A DNA stretch of 64,000 bases from Palsa-504 sp963744575 (GTDB lineage: Bacteria > Actinomycetota > Actinomycetes > Streptosporangiales > Streptosporangiaceae). The notes under the pieces are model-generated. The model was not told where the DNA came from and made no database searches. It saw only the letters and a list, made by a program, of their open reading frames with translations. Of the stretch, positions 27,172 through 36,654 are shown piece by piece. The stretch is from positions 248,001-312,000 of the forward strand of contig CAVUUF010000001.1 in NCBI GenBank assembly GCA_963744575.1, given 5' to 3'. The translations under genes were made by a program, and so were the position numbers. How positions within the stretch are numbered: the first letter of the stretch is position 1; the number at the start of each line of letters is the position of its first letter.

Positions 27172-27905
27172 TGGTCGTGCTGCCGACGCTCATGGCCGCG
27201 CGGGCCCCGCTCGATTCGCGCAATCCGGCGATCGAGTTGCACATTCCCGAGCTGCTGGTGGCCATCGAGCTACCGCTTGCTCATGGCTGCGAATGGGGGC
27301 GCAGCGCGGGAAGCGAGGGACTGGGCTCTGAGCTGTTTGCCGATGCGGCGAGGCGCATCGTCGCGATCGACCTCGAGCTGCGCCCTCTGCGTGCCCTCCG
27401 GGTTGTGGACGAGGACGAGATGGACGAGCTCAAGCGGGGGACGTACGCGAGTGCCTATGCGGGCGAGGTGCGGATGGATCCGAGCACCGCGCCAATCGTT
27501 GCGAGCAGCATAAAGATCGCCCCCGACTTGAGCGCGGTGGCGGCGGCGTTCCAGGGAGGCTCGTGGCCCGCCGACGCAAAAGCAGTTATGGTGGCGGACG
27601 GCGTCGTGATTCTCATCGACAGACCAACGAGGACCCTCGCCGGCATCCTCGTCGAGGAGCCGGGCCGCCGCCAGCGAATCTACGGAATGACCCTAGACGT
27701 GTCTGAGCTCGACCCAGAAGCACGCGCGCTCGTCGGATCGCTGTACGTCGATTATGTGAAGGCTCCGACCCGCGAGGCGTACGACCGTCTGGCGGCGCGC
27801 ACGCTCGAAGCGCTCGGGCACTACGCTCCCGCCCACACCGATGCGCTTCGCCGTGCCGCCGCGTACCTGAGCAGAGACCTGGCGGTGCACGACGCGACCC
27901 TCTAG
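27171..27905 (+). CDS. Small protein overlapping the effector: candidate immunity protein
   Basis: A 244-residue soluble protein starting at ATG 27171 in a TGATG overlap with the effector stop (an ATG at 27162 is also in frame). It has no signal peptide or membrane segment. It is acidic in the middle (RVVDEDEMDELKRG), includes a short beta segment (KAVMVADGVVILIDRPTRTLAGILVEEPGRRQRIYGM), and ends in a helical region. I know no family. The tight coupling to a likely toxin is the only reason to call it an immunity or chaperone protein. Base composition matches the effector rather than the eCIS core, so the two probably arrived together. Confidence 0.6.
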   Translation: MVVLPTLMAARAPLDSRNPAIELHIPELLVAIELPLAHGCEWGRSAGSEGLGSELFADAARRIVAIDLELRPLRALRVVDEDEMDELKRGTYASAYAGEVRMDPSTAPIVASSIKIAPDLSAVAAAFQGGSWPADAKAVMVADGVVILIDRPTRTLAGILVEEPGRRQRIYGMTLDVSELDPEARALVGSLYVDYVKAPTREAYDRLAARTLEALGHYAPAHTDALRRAAAYLSRDLAVHDATL

Positions 27906-28301
27906 GCTCCAAAACTGTGTCACGTTCTTTGACCTGCGGTGTTCTGGACCGTGATGACCTTCATACTGCACGCTCGTTATGCCGACCGCGCGATTATGCC
28001 GACTCGGAGAGATGCCAGCCAGGAATCCCGGAGTAAAGCGCCTGCCTCCGACCGGATCTTGGCTGAGGCACTGGCCATGTCCCATCCGGCGTCATCGTTT
28101 CTTTCGGGCCTAGCGGAAGGCGTCCTGGAGGCGGTGAGGCGACGGTGATGTCAACGCCAATATCCCGTGCCCGTTGCCGTTCTTGTCACGTATCGTTGAG
28201 CAGGCGCTGGCTGAGCCGGTTTCCTGGCAGCGTTCGACGCCGATCCTCAGGCCGATCCGGCATCTGCCGAGAATTGCCGGCGGGCGGGTGGTGAACGGGT
28301 C
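27906..28301. other. Intergenic region before the LuxR regulator
   Basis: About 400 bp between the effector pair and the LuxR gene. A 69-codon frame at 27939-28148 has no ribosome-binding site or recognisable motif and is not called. No hairpin terminator was found. It presumably contains the regulator's promoter. Confidence 0.45.
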
Positions 28302-31058
28302 ATGGCTGGGTCACCAGAGCCTTTCGTGGGCCGGGTGGCCGAGCTGGGCATGCTGGCTGAGGCATTCGCGCTGGCGGCAGCGGGCAGCACGCAGATCTGG
28401 CGCGTCGAAGGACCGGCTGGGATCGGAAAGACGGCACTGGTCCGGGCGTTCCTGGCCGCGGCGGCGCCACCGGTGGTCGTGACTGCCAGCGGCGATGAAG
28501 CCGAGGCAACTCTGCCGTGGGGTGTGCTATCTCAGCTGGCCCGGAGTGCTCCGGCCGACTGGAGCGGTCCGCTGGGGCAGCTCGGTGAGCTGAGCACCGG
28601 TGACAACCCGCTGGCATCGGGCCGTCTTCTTCTAGACGCACTGGGTGTATTGACCCTGCAGTGCCCGGCGGTAATCGTTGTGGAGGACCTCCACTGGGCC
28701 GACCAGCCCTCCGCGCAAGCCCTTCGGTTCGCGTTGCGCCGACTCACCAAGGAGCGTGTCCTGGCCGTGCTGACGACGCGGCCGGAGGGGCCTGCGCATT
28801 TCGACGACGGCTGGAGGCGTCTGATCGATGACCGGGGTAAGCGCCTGAGGCTGGCAGGCCTGCGCCCGCCGGAAGTGACCCAGCTGGTCTCGGCTCTGAA
28901 CGGATGCACCCTTTCGAGGGCCGCGGCTCACCGGCTATGGCGCCATGCCGGCGGAAACCCGCTCTATACCCGCTGCCTGATCGAGGAGCTCGAGCCGGAG
29001 GCACTCGAGGCGGCCTCGGGGCCACTGCCCGCTCTGCGGTCACTGGCCACCTTGCTGGTGGCCCGGCTTGCGGCGTGCGCCCCGGCAACCCAGGACCTCA
29101 TATGCGCGGCAGCGGTACTGGGGGAGCACTGCTCGCTTGCTGCGGCCGCGTCGCTGGCGGGCTCGGCGGAACCCGCCGGGGCGCTGGGCGAAGCTCTCGC
29201 GGCCAGGTTGCTGGCCGAACGTCCCGGCGAGGGTGTCCGCCAGGTCGAGTTTCCGCATCCGCTGGTCCGGGCCGCCATTTACGCCGACCTGAGCCCGGCC
29301 CGGCGGGCCGCCCTCCACTTGTCCGCCGCCCGGCTCGCGCCTGGGGTCGCGGCGCTCGCCCATCGGGTGGCGGCGGCGGCCGGCCCGGATCCGGGCCTGG
29401 CGGCCGAACTGGCAGAGATGGCCGAGGCGGAATCGGCCGGCGGTCTTCATGCGTCCGCGGCCAGCCACCTCATCAGTGCCGCGGAGCTGAGCGCAGAACC
29501 GGCGCGGCGTGAAGACCGGCTGCTGTCGGCGTGTACCGTGTGGCTGCGTTCCGGCGCGGTCCATGAGGTCAGCTCGCGGCGCGAGTTGCTCGACGCGCTG
29601 GCACCGAGCCCCCGCCGTGATCACGTCCGGGGATTCCTCGCGCACCTGGAGGGCCGCTCACAGGAAGCTGCGAGCGCCCTGCGGTCGGCCCTGGAGCAGC
29701 TGAAGGCGGCAGGCGCCGCAGATCCCGCGACGGCGGAGGTGGCATCCCGGCTGGCCGGGCTGGCCGTGTTCGAGTGGGATTGGCGAACGGCTCTGGCCCT
29801 AGTGCACAGCGTCCCGGACACTGGCTCGGCGTTGTCGCTTCTGATCCGCTGCATCGCTTTGACCATGGGCGGGCGGACCTCGCAGGCGTGGAACGTCCTC
29901 GCTGTGTCGAGCGGCGGCGCTAAACCGGGCCATGGCAACGTGCTGGCAGGCCTCGCCCGGGGCTTCGTCGAGGCGTGGTCAGACGATCTCAGCGCGGCGA
30001 AGCACGACCTGGAGACGATCGTCGGCCGTCCGGATGGTTTTGGCGGCAGCCTGCGGCCGGCAGCCCAGTGGCTGCTAGCGGACGTGTATTACCGTCTGGG
30101 GGCATTCGACGACGCCATCGTCACAGCTGAACTGGCGCGGTCGCTGCTGCAAGACACTGGCCGGGACGCCAGCCCGGAGGTCGCGATGACCTACGCGGTG
30201 GGCGCCTATGCGTCGTCGGCGCACGGTGACTGGGCCGACGCGCGCGCCCTGGTCGCCGCCGCTCAGGCGCGGGCGACGCCAGCGGCATCCAAGTTCGAGC
30301 GTGCCTGCGCCGCGGCGGCCCGCTGGTCGCTGGCCGCCGCCCTCGACGATCCGCGGCGGATGCTCGACGCCGCGTGCGCATTTGACGTGGCCGCGGATGC
30401 CCCCGAGGTTTCCCTGTACCCGTTCGGGCCGGTTATGGCTGAGGCACTATGGCGCAACCAGCGGCCCGCCGAAGCCGCATTGAAGCTGGCCGTCTATGAG
30501 ACCCGGGCCCGCGAACTGGGCAGGGACTCCGCACTGGTGGGCGCCGCGCGGGTGCGGGGCCTGATCGAGGCGGGGCGCCATGACACCTGCGCGGCGCTGC
30601 AGGCCCTCGACGAGGCGGCACCCGTCGCGGACAGGCTTCCCCCGTCCCTCGAGGCGGCCCGCTTCAAAGGCGCCCACGGTGCAGTCCTCGCCCGGGCCGG
30701 CAAGCCTGCCGCCGCCGCCGCCAGGGCAACGGAGGCACTGAGCATTCTCGACCAGATCAGCGCCCGGCCATACCTGGAACGTGCCGAGCAGCTGTTCGAA
30801 CGCCTCCACCGCAGGGCCAGGCCGCGGGCACGGGGCGGCGACCTGACGCCGACTGAGCGGGTGGTCGCCCGCCTCGTCGCCTCCGGATTGTCGAACGCGC
30901 AGGCCGCGGAGCAGCTCACAGTAAGCCGCAAGGCCATCGAGTACCACCTGGCTAACATCTACGCCAAACTCCAGGTGTCGTCCCGGTCACAGCTTGCCGC
31001 CAGACGCGACTCCTGGGGATCTTTGGGCGCAGATCTCGGTCGCCACGGGAAAGCCTAG
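28302..31058 (+). CDS. LAL-type LuxR transcriptional regulator
   Basis: A 918-residue large ATP-binding LuxR-type regulator. Walker A GPAGIGKT is at residues 37-44 and Walker B VIVVEDLHWADQP near 123. A helical TPR-like middle follows. The C-terminal LuxR HTH (TPTERVVARLVASGLSNAQAAEQLTVSRKAIEYHLANIYAKLQV, split over about 850-895) closes the protein. LAL proteins activate transcription in response to an effector. It sits between the eCIS payload genes and the 31-50 kb operon. A dyad-symmetric site that overlaps its own stop codon resembles a LuxR-family operator, so it probably controls the downstream operon and perhaps the eCIS. Confidence 0.92.
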   Translation: MAGSPEPFVGRVAELGMLAEAFALAAAGSTQIWRVEGPAGIGKTALVRAFLAAAAPPVVVTASGDEAEATLPWGVLSQLARSAPADWSGPLGQLGELSTGDNPLASGRLLLDALGVLTLQCPAVIVVEDLHWADQPSAQALRFALRRLTKERVLAVLTTRPEGPAHFDDGWRRLIDDRGKRLRLAGLRPPEVTQLVSALNGCTLSRAAAHRLWRHAGGNPLYTRCLIEELEPEALEAASGPLPALRSLATLLVARLAACAPATQDLICAAAVLGEHCSLAAAASLAGSAEPAGALGEALAARLLAERPGEGVRQVEFPHPLVRAAIYADLSPARRAALHLSAARLAPGVAALAHRVAAAAGPDPGLAAELAEMAEAESAGGLHASAASHLISAAELSAEPARREDRLLSACTVWLRSGAVHEVSSRRELLDALAPSPRRDHVRGFLAHLEGRSQEAASALRSALEQLKAAGAADPATAEVASRLAGLAVFEWDWRTALALVHSVPDTGSALSLLIRCIALTMGGRTSQAWNVLAVSSGGAKPGHGNVLAGLARGFVEAWSDDLSAAKHDLETIVGRPDGFGGSLRPAAQWLLADVYYRLGAFDDAIVTAELARSLLQDTGRDASPEVAMTYAVGAYASSAHGDWADARALVAAAQARATPAASKFERACAAAARWSLAAALDDPRRMLDAACAFDVAADAPEVSLYPFGPVMAEALWRNQRPAEAALKLAVYETRARELGRDSALVGAARVRGLIEAGRHDTCAALQALDEAAPVADRLPPSLEAARFKGAHGAVLARAGKPAAAAARATEALSILDQISARPYLERAEQLFERLHRRARPRARGGDLTPTERVVARLVASGLSNAQAAEQLTVSRKAIEYHLANIYAKLQVSSRSQLAARRDSWGSLGADLGRHGKA

Positions 31059-31071
31059 GGATTTCCCTAGG
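31054..31071. promoter_or_regulatory. Perfect LuxR-type operator dyad CCTAGGGATTTCCCTAGG
   Basis: An 18-bp dyad, 8+8 bp perfect arms around TT. The core CTAGGGATTTCCCTAG fits the consensus I recall for the PimM-type LuxR HTH (CTVGGGAWWTCCCBAG) at every position. It overlaps the stop codon of the LuxR gene and lies about 40-55 bp upstream of the next start, a good position for an activator site over a -35 region. With only 2 bases between the arms it is a poor RNA hairpin, so I favour operator over terminator. Confidence 0.65.
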
Positions 31072-31110
31072 GACATCCGGCCCCAGCCTCGTCACCATTA
31101 GCACAGGTGA

Positions 31111-31329
31111 ATGCCGCATCGTGACTGGGAGCAGGAAGTGCGTTTCGAGCTGGACTGTGCTACGGGCGGCGACGGCCGCCTGGTAGGCACCCTCCGCTGG
31201 GAAGGCGGCGGCCCGGTCCCGTTCTCCGGGACGCTGGAACTGCTGCGGCTCCTCGAAGATCACGCTCCCCGCCGTTCGGCGGCCCCGGACGATCGCGCGG
31301 CCGACGACATTGGCGATGATCTCCCATGA
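31111..31329 (+). CDS. Small hypothetical protein
   Basis: A 72-residue acidic protein (WEQEVRFELDCATGGDGRLVGTLRWEGGGPVPFSGTLELLRLLEDH). The N-terminal 50 residues look like a small beta-sandwich strand set followed by a helix. An AGGTGA box abuts the start, an unusually short spacing. It is the first frame downstream of the LuxR operator. No family recognised; similar short acidic proteins accompany actinobacterial multi-gene operons, but I cannot assign a role. Confidence 0.55.
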   Translation: MPHRDWEQEVRFELDCATGGDGRLVGTLRWEGGGPVPFSGTLELLRLLEDHAPRRSAAPDDRAADDIGDDLP

Positions 31330-31383
31330 CCGCTGGCAGCCAGTCGGACCCATTCTGTAAATGCGGCCTAAGGTGCGCGAAGA

Positions 31384-33108
31384 ATGCCAGTTGACCAGGC
31401 GGTGCTGGCTGCCGCGGCCCTGGGAGCCGCGAAGAAGCCGCAATGGAACCCGCCCCCGTCCACCGATCTCGGGCCCGTCATCATCAATATGACGCAAGAG
31501 GGTCAATACCATCCGCGGGTCGAGAAGGTCCAAGAGGCCCTGGAGCCACTCAGCCCGAGCACCCGACAGCAAGTGCTCCAGACGCGGCTGAACTGGCTGC
31601 AAGAACGAAAGAAAGCCGCAGAGGATGCACTGACGGCGTTGGGGGTGCCAACGAACCTTCCATCCACGCTGGCGCAGTCGAAGGTGCCGATGTCCGACTG
31701 GCCACTGAAGGGTATCGTCGACAGGCGGGTAACCAGTCTGTGGTACCGCTTGAGAGCCGGGCAGAATCAGGATCCCGACGCGGACGAGCCACCGAACGTC
31801 AACACCAACACCGACCGTGCCTTCGCCGCGCTCAGCGATGCCACCATCCTCGGGACGAACGCCGCGAGCGAAGGCAGCGCCGCCACACTGCTCCTGCAGA
31901 TGCGGTGCCTGGCGGACGTCTATGCGCGCTGGGAAATCGGTGCACTGGTGGCAAACAACCTGCTCGGCGAGCAGTTCGCAACGCCGGCACTGTCGAAGGC
32001 AGAAATGCTGGCACGGGTCCTTACTTACTTCCGGATCGAAGGCGACATGTCGGTTCCTCCGGAGAACGGAACGCTCGAAGGCCTCGACCCTGGCGCGGAT
32101 GCGAACAAGATTCCGCTCCCCCCCGGCCGCGGCCGCTTCAGTCCGTTCCTCAGCCCCTCGTGCTACATGGACTGCGTGACGTGTCTCTTCGACCCGGCAT
32201 CAACCAAGCTCGACCTTAGCCTTCTGTCCACTCGGCTTGCCCGCGCTGACAGCTCCTTCGCCATCGCGCTCGGCGGCCTCGACGTGCTGGTGAGCACAGG
32301 TAGGCAGGAGGCAGAGGAACTACGTTTCCCCGACGATCCTAGCCCGTTCAAGGCAACCGACTCGTGGAAATGGGCGGCGCTGAACCGCCAGGGAAGCAAT
32401 GCATGGCAAGACGCCGTCAATGACTTCAGTACCCGCCGAGCGCTATTGACAGAGGTGATAAAAGGCCCGCCCAATGCGGTCAGCGCGTCCCGTATAAGCC
32501 CCGTCGGCACCGACCCGAGCACGGGGTCCTTTGCAGGAATCTACGGGCCAGTGCGCTACGCCGCGTTGCTCCTCAGCGAGGGCGTCCGCTATCTCAATCG
32601 TCTCACCTACGGACCTACCCGCTTTGGAGACGGAGCGCCAACCCAGCTTCCCGAGATCATCGTCTACCTGCTGTTCCACATGGGCGGTCCGCCACAGATG
32701 AAACCGCCGCTCCCACCCGGCGATCCCGCATATGCCAGCTGCTACAAGGCGATGCTCGCATCGGCGGCAGCCCACGCGCTGCTCCCGCAAAGCCATTCGG
32801 ACTATGCGAAGAAGCTGCGATCGATGATCGCGCCCGGTCTCGACCCTGGCTTGCGCCAGATCCTAATGAAGCTGGTGCCGGCGACAACCATTCAGAGCGT
32901 CCAGTTGGCTAGGGACAACTGGAAGCAGATCGCTGCCCTGCTATCCGCAAACCAGGTCATGCCGGCCCTTGCCGCCTACATACGGCACGAAGACGGCAGT
33001 ATTTGGACGTCCTGGATCGACAAAGACGCGCAAAGTCACCCACGCGCTAACTGCATTGGCTATGCACAGCTCTACGACTACCTGGTATCGGAGATCGAGG
33101 GCACATGA
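31384..33108 (+). CDS. Uncharacterised 574-residue protein, first large gene of the DUF6603 module
   Basis: A soluble, mainly helical protein (KPQWNPPPSTDLGPVII near the start; many Ala/Leu helices; a CYMDCVTCLF segment around residue 260). No signal peptide or membrane helix is visible. Composition is lower in GC than both the eCIS genes and the right half of the operon. It overlaps the next frame by 4 bp (ATGA at 33105), which ties it to the DUF6603 gene. I do not recognise the family. It could be cargo, a chaperone or a structural subunit of the same unknown system. Confidence 0.7.
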   Translation: MPVDQAVLAAAALGAAKKPQWNPPPSTDLGPVIINMTQEGQYHPRVEKVQEALEPLSPSTRQQVLQTRLNWLQERKKAAEDALTALGVPTNLPSTLAQSKVPMSDWPLKGIVDRRVTSLWYRLRAGQNQDPDADEPPNVNTNTDRAFAALSDATILGTNAASEGSAATLLLQMRCLADVYARWEIGALVANNLLGEQFATPALSKAEMLARVLTYFRIEGDMSVPPENGTLEGLDPGADANKIPLPPGRGRFSPFLSPSCYMDCVTCLFDPASTKLDLSLLSTRLARADSSFAIALGGLDVLVSTGRQEAEELRFPDDPSPFKATDSWKWAALNRQGSNAWQDAVNDFSTRRALLTEVIKGPPNAVSASRISPVGTDPSTGSFAGIYGPVRYAALLLSEGVRYLNRLTYGPTRFGDGAPTQLPEIIVYLLFHMGGPPQMKPPLPPGDPAYASCYKAMLASAAAHALLPQSHSDYAKKLRSMIAPGLDPGLRQILMKLVPATTIQSVQLARDNWKQIAALLSANQVMPALAAYIRHEDGSIWTSWIDKDAQSHPRANCIGYAQLYDYLVSEIEGT

Positions 33109-33236
33109 CGGCGCCAGCGGCCGATGACGGCGACCAGCAGCTTTCCCTGGCAGAATGGCTGCTCGGGGAGATACTCGCATTCGCCGAGCCGCTGCGGCAG
33201 GCCGGCTACTCCGAGGCCACCGCCGCCGCGCTATAG
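33105..33236 (+). pseudogene. N-terminal fragment of the interrupted DUF6603 gene
   Basis: 43 codons (ending GYSEATAAAL) coupled by ATGA to the upstream gene and cut by a TAG at 33234 that belongs to the inserted element. Joining the CTA codon at 33231-33233 to the CTA codon at 34984-34986 yields TAAALAQIGWQTTALPAL, a continuous helical sequence. The host gene therefore most likely started here. Confidence 0.6.
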
Positions 33237-34982
33237 CGCTCTGAGGCGCGAAGACTTTGACGGTTGACCCGAGTTTGGGGAACGAGGGCAGAGGCTTCAG
33301 GCCGCGCGCCCGAGGCGGGTGGCGGCGACGGTGCTGTCGATATGTCGGATGACGGCGCGCCATGCGGCGCGGCGGGGCCGGGGCGGCGATCGGCTGGTCG
33401 TGCGCGGTCAAGGGATACAGCACCTGGTCGTGGACGCGGCTGTAGACCAGGGCGAAGGTTAGGCCGTCGGCGGTGAGCCGGTAGGTGTTGGTGCGGGCGA
33501 TCCGCTCGATCAGCCCATTGCCGCGCAGCCGGGCCAGATCATAGGAGGCCTGGCTCATCGTGTAGGGACCGCCGCGCAGTCCGGTCATCCAGGCGCGAAG
33601 GCTCTTGTTGGTGATGCCGGAGACGGCGTGGTCCCAGACTGCCAGGCAACCGGCCAGGGCCTGCACCGGGGGTCCGCGAAGCGCATGGCCGGGACCCTCC
33701 GCCCCGCCGCGTCGACGGTGGGGTGCGCGATCCGCTCGATGACTGGATTCGCGAGGATGCCGCTGCCCTGGCCGGCAATTACAGCATCCATCAGCCGGGC
33801 GTTGCATGCACGCGCTTTGGCGGCCAGCTCGTCCAGGTGCTCCAGGCCGCGCTTGCAGCCCAGGTCACCCGGTGAGTTGATGACAGTCTCCACCCGAAGG
33901 GCGCGGTCTTCCTTGAGGTAGATCTTGACCCGTGAGTGCTTGAAGGACAAGTTGATGGTACCCGGTCGCCGCGGTTGAGCAGCCGGGTGGAGAGGTTCCC
34001 GGCGTGGCGCGGGTGACCTTGGAGCCGAAGATGACCTCCACGTGCTCCGGGCGGCCCAAGTTGATGTTGCCAGCCAGCAGCTCCTCGAACACCGCGCGAA
34101 CCCGGCGCGGGTCATCGAAGACCAGGGTGCGGGACACCTCCACCTGCCGCATCGCCAGCTGCCACCAGCAGCCGTGCTCCCGGTCCGCGGCGGTCAGCGG
34201 CAGCGGGATCCGGCTCATCCACGATTCGAAGAACACCCGCACCGTCCCGGCCTGCACCAGGTCGCACAGCTCCTGCAGCCGGGCCGGGTCCGAGGTGGCG
34301 GCGAACCCGTTGGCCAGCGGCGTCACCGCGATGCCCTCGGCCAGCGCGGCCCGGCGGGCGATCTCATGACCGTTGCACCACACTTGACCGGGTACGGCGC
34401 ATAGCAGCAGACCTTGATGAACGCCGCCCCCAGGCGCCGGTCGTGGATGTAGAAGTAATAGCAGGTCACCAGCCGCTCGGTGCGGTAGAACTTAAACCAC
34501 GGCACCCCGTCCGGGCCGGCCTTCTTCGTCGCGTCGAAGACCCACTGGAACTCCCGGGCCTCCCCGATCGCCACCACCTCGGACCGCCCGGCCTGTTCCG
34601 CGGCGTTCAGATACGGCCGGACCACATCCAGCTTCCGGTCGCCCTTGCGGAAGACGATCCACGGGATCTGGTTCCCATCCGCGTACCGGCGCACCGCGGC
34701 CCGGAACGCCTGGCTGTTGCGGCCCAGCGCCGCGGGCGAGGCGATCGGGAATCCCCGCCAGTGCAGCCACCCGGCGATCTGGCCCGACGTCTGCAAGGCT
34801 GGCACCCAGCCGTTGAAATACAGCCGGTCGAACCCCTCGATCTCCAAGCTGACGTGCCCGCGGACGATATCAGCCAATGTGACCGGACGCTGCGCCATGG
34901 CCACCCTCCCAACCACGCCTACGGTCAAGAGGATGAAGCGCACGATCATGCCCGCAAAACCGCCAACTGATGGTGAGGGGAG
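33234..34982. mobile_element. Degenerate inserted element splitting the DUF6603 gene
   Basis: About 1.75 kb flanked by the 4-bp direct repeat GCTA (33230-33233 and 34983-34986). It carries one decayed minus-strand gene (about 33262-34899). Terminal inverted repeats are not convincing, so its class is unknown. Excision between the CTA codons restores the host reading frame. Confidence 0.5.
33262..34899 (-). pseudogene. Frameshifted gene of an actinobacterial repeat-borne family
   Basis: A minus-strand gene starting at ATG 34899 (MAQRPVTLADIVRGHVSLEIEGFDRLYFNGWVPALQ split over the first 36 residues). Its sequence continues across four frames: KVCCYAPYPVK in the first; GHEIARRAALAEGIAV to FESWMSRIPLPLTAADREHG and VSRTLVFDDPRRVRAVFEELL in the second; KHSRVKIYLKEDRALRVETVINSPGDLGC in the third; and a NKSLRAWMTGLRGGPYTMSQASYDLARLRGNGLIERI winged-helix-like end in the fourth. 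At least three frameshifts lie near 34380, 33965 and 33650. The family is common and multi-copy in actinomycete genomes, often annotated hypothetical. Its carriage on a small insertion suggests a mobile element protein, but I cannot name its chemistry. Confidence 0.65.
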
Positions 34983-34986
34983 GCTA

Positions 34987-35538
34987 GCCCAGATAGGGTG
35001 GCAGACCACCGCTCTGCCCGCCCTCATAGGCGCAGTTCAGCAAGCCGTCACAGGCATTGAGACAGCCATCGGGGCGCTGTACACCCTGGCCGAGCCCGCA
35101 GACGGATCAGGGCCAACCGGTTCTGCTCTGAATGAGCTGCAGTCGCTGCTCGCGGCAGCCCAGGGAATCAGCGGGGCTATCAGGCAGCTGTCGTCAACGG
35201 GCGCGATCAGCAACCCCCCAGCGCAGCTGGCGAACCTGGGGGAGGATCTGATCGCGTGGCTGACCGACGATTATCTGCGCAGGACGCATTCGCTCCTGCG
35301 GGGGATCAGCGTGCTTCTCGGGCTGCTCACTCCCCAGGAGCGGGCTCCGCAACAGCCACCGGTCACCGACGCCAGCGGGCAGGTCATCCGCTCCGCTTGC
35401 CAGCTTCCGGTGCTGCATCTCGACCGGCTGGGGGCGTTCCTTCGCGACCCGCAGGGGTATCTGCGACAGACCTACATCCCTGGAGCGCTTACTATCCCCG
35501 GTGCCGTCGACGCGGCCAGCGACGCTATTTTCCCGCTT
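34987..35538 (+). pseudogene. DUF6603 gene, second fragment (before the IS1595-family insertion)
   Basis: 184 codons in one frame, from AQIGWQTTALPALIGAVQQA to DAASDAIFPL, mostly helical, ending exactly at the left copy of the target-site duplication TTCCCGCTT (35530-35538). The frame then runs 36 codons into the IS and stops at 35646. It lines up with the N-terminal helical region ahead of the DUF6603 beta domain. Confidence 0.7.
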
Positions 35539-36654
35539 CGGGGTATACAGTTAACCGGAGTAGGCTCGTGCTGTGGAATATCCGCGCGCCGGGGCGCACT
35601 ACCCGCGCTCGACGGGAGAGTTCCTGGCCTGGTTCGGCACCGATGAGGACTGCTTGGACTACCTGGAGTGGCTGCGCTGGCCTGGCGGGTTCACGTGCCC
35701 GTCGTGTGGTCACGCCGGCGGCTGGCGGCTGGGCGATGGCCGGCATGAGTGCGGCGGCTGCGGGCGGCGCACCTCGGTGACGGCGGGTACGGTCTTTGAC
35801 CGTATGCACACGCCACTGACGGTGTGGTTTCACGCGTGCTGGCTGTTTGCCGCGGCCAAGGACGGGATCTCCGCTCAGCACCTTCAGCGCACGCTGGAGA
35901 TCGGCTCGTATGCGACGGCGTGGGGAATGCTGCACCGGCTGCGGTCGGTGCTGGTCCGCCCGGGGCGGGGCCGGCTGTCTGGGAGCGTCGAGGTGGACGA
36001 GACGTTCATCGGCGGGGAGGAGGCCGGGCTGCGCGGTGGCCGTCAGCGCGGGAAGAAGGTGCTCACCGGCATTGCGGTGGAGGTGCGCGAGCCGAAGGGG
36101 ATCGGCCGGTGCCGGATGGCGGTGCTGGCAGATGGCTCGGCTGAGTCGCTGCACCCGTTCATCACCGGCGCCGTAGAGCCGGGCGCCCGGGTCATCACCG
36201 ACGGCTGGAATGGGTACATCGGCCTGGACGGCCTCGGGTACACCCATGAACGGCGCAGCCAGCGGGCTGCCCGCGCTCGCGGGGACGACCCAGGGGAGCT
36301 GCTGCCCGCAGTGCACCGCGTCGCCTCGCTAGCCAAGCGGTGGCTGCTGGGCACCCACCAAGGATCCGTCGAGGAGGCGCACCTGCCCGCCTACCTCAAC
36401 GAATTCGTCTTCCGGTTCAACCGCCGCAACTCGCGTAGCCGCGGCATGCTCTTCTACCGAGTGATGGAACTGGCCGCCGGGCACGAGCCGATCCGGTACG
36501 CCGACATCCTCAGCGGCAGGAAGCCCCGCGGCAAGGCGCCAGCGACGCAAGGCAGCGGCCACCCGCCCAGCCTGGAACGCCCGGCAGCGAACCGGCCCTG
36601 GCGCACGACCGAGATGCAGCTCCCGCTTCCACTCCGGTTAACTGTATACCCCGG
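35539..36654 (+). mobile_element. IS1595-family insertion sequence with target-site duplication
   Basis: A 1,116-bp element with perfect 21-bp terminal inverted repeats (35540-35560 and 36632-36652, beginning GGGGTATACAG inward). It is flanked by direct copies of TTCCCGCTT (35530-35538 and 36655-36663); the family usually duplicates 8 bp. The insertion adds 1,125 bp, a multiple of three, and removing the element plus one repeat copy restores the host frame exactly (DAIFPL joined to IADALQGMGIGANYG). Confidence 0.9.

Noticed and set aside
27939..28148. 69-codon frame before the LuxR gene
   Set aside because: No ribosome-binding site and no conserved pattern.
31054..31071. Rho-independent terminator after the LuxR gene
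   Set aside because: The arms are separated by 2 bases, so it cannot form a normal loop, and no U-run follows. Operator is the better reading.
33234..34982. Terminal inverted repeats of the degenerate element
   Set aside because: Only weak, gapped similarity between the two ends; not enough to define an IS class.
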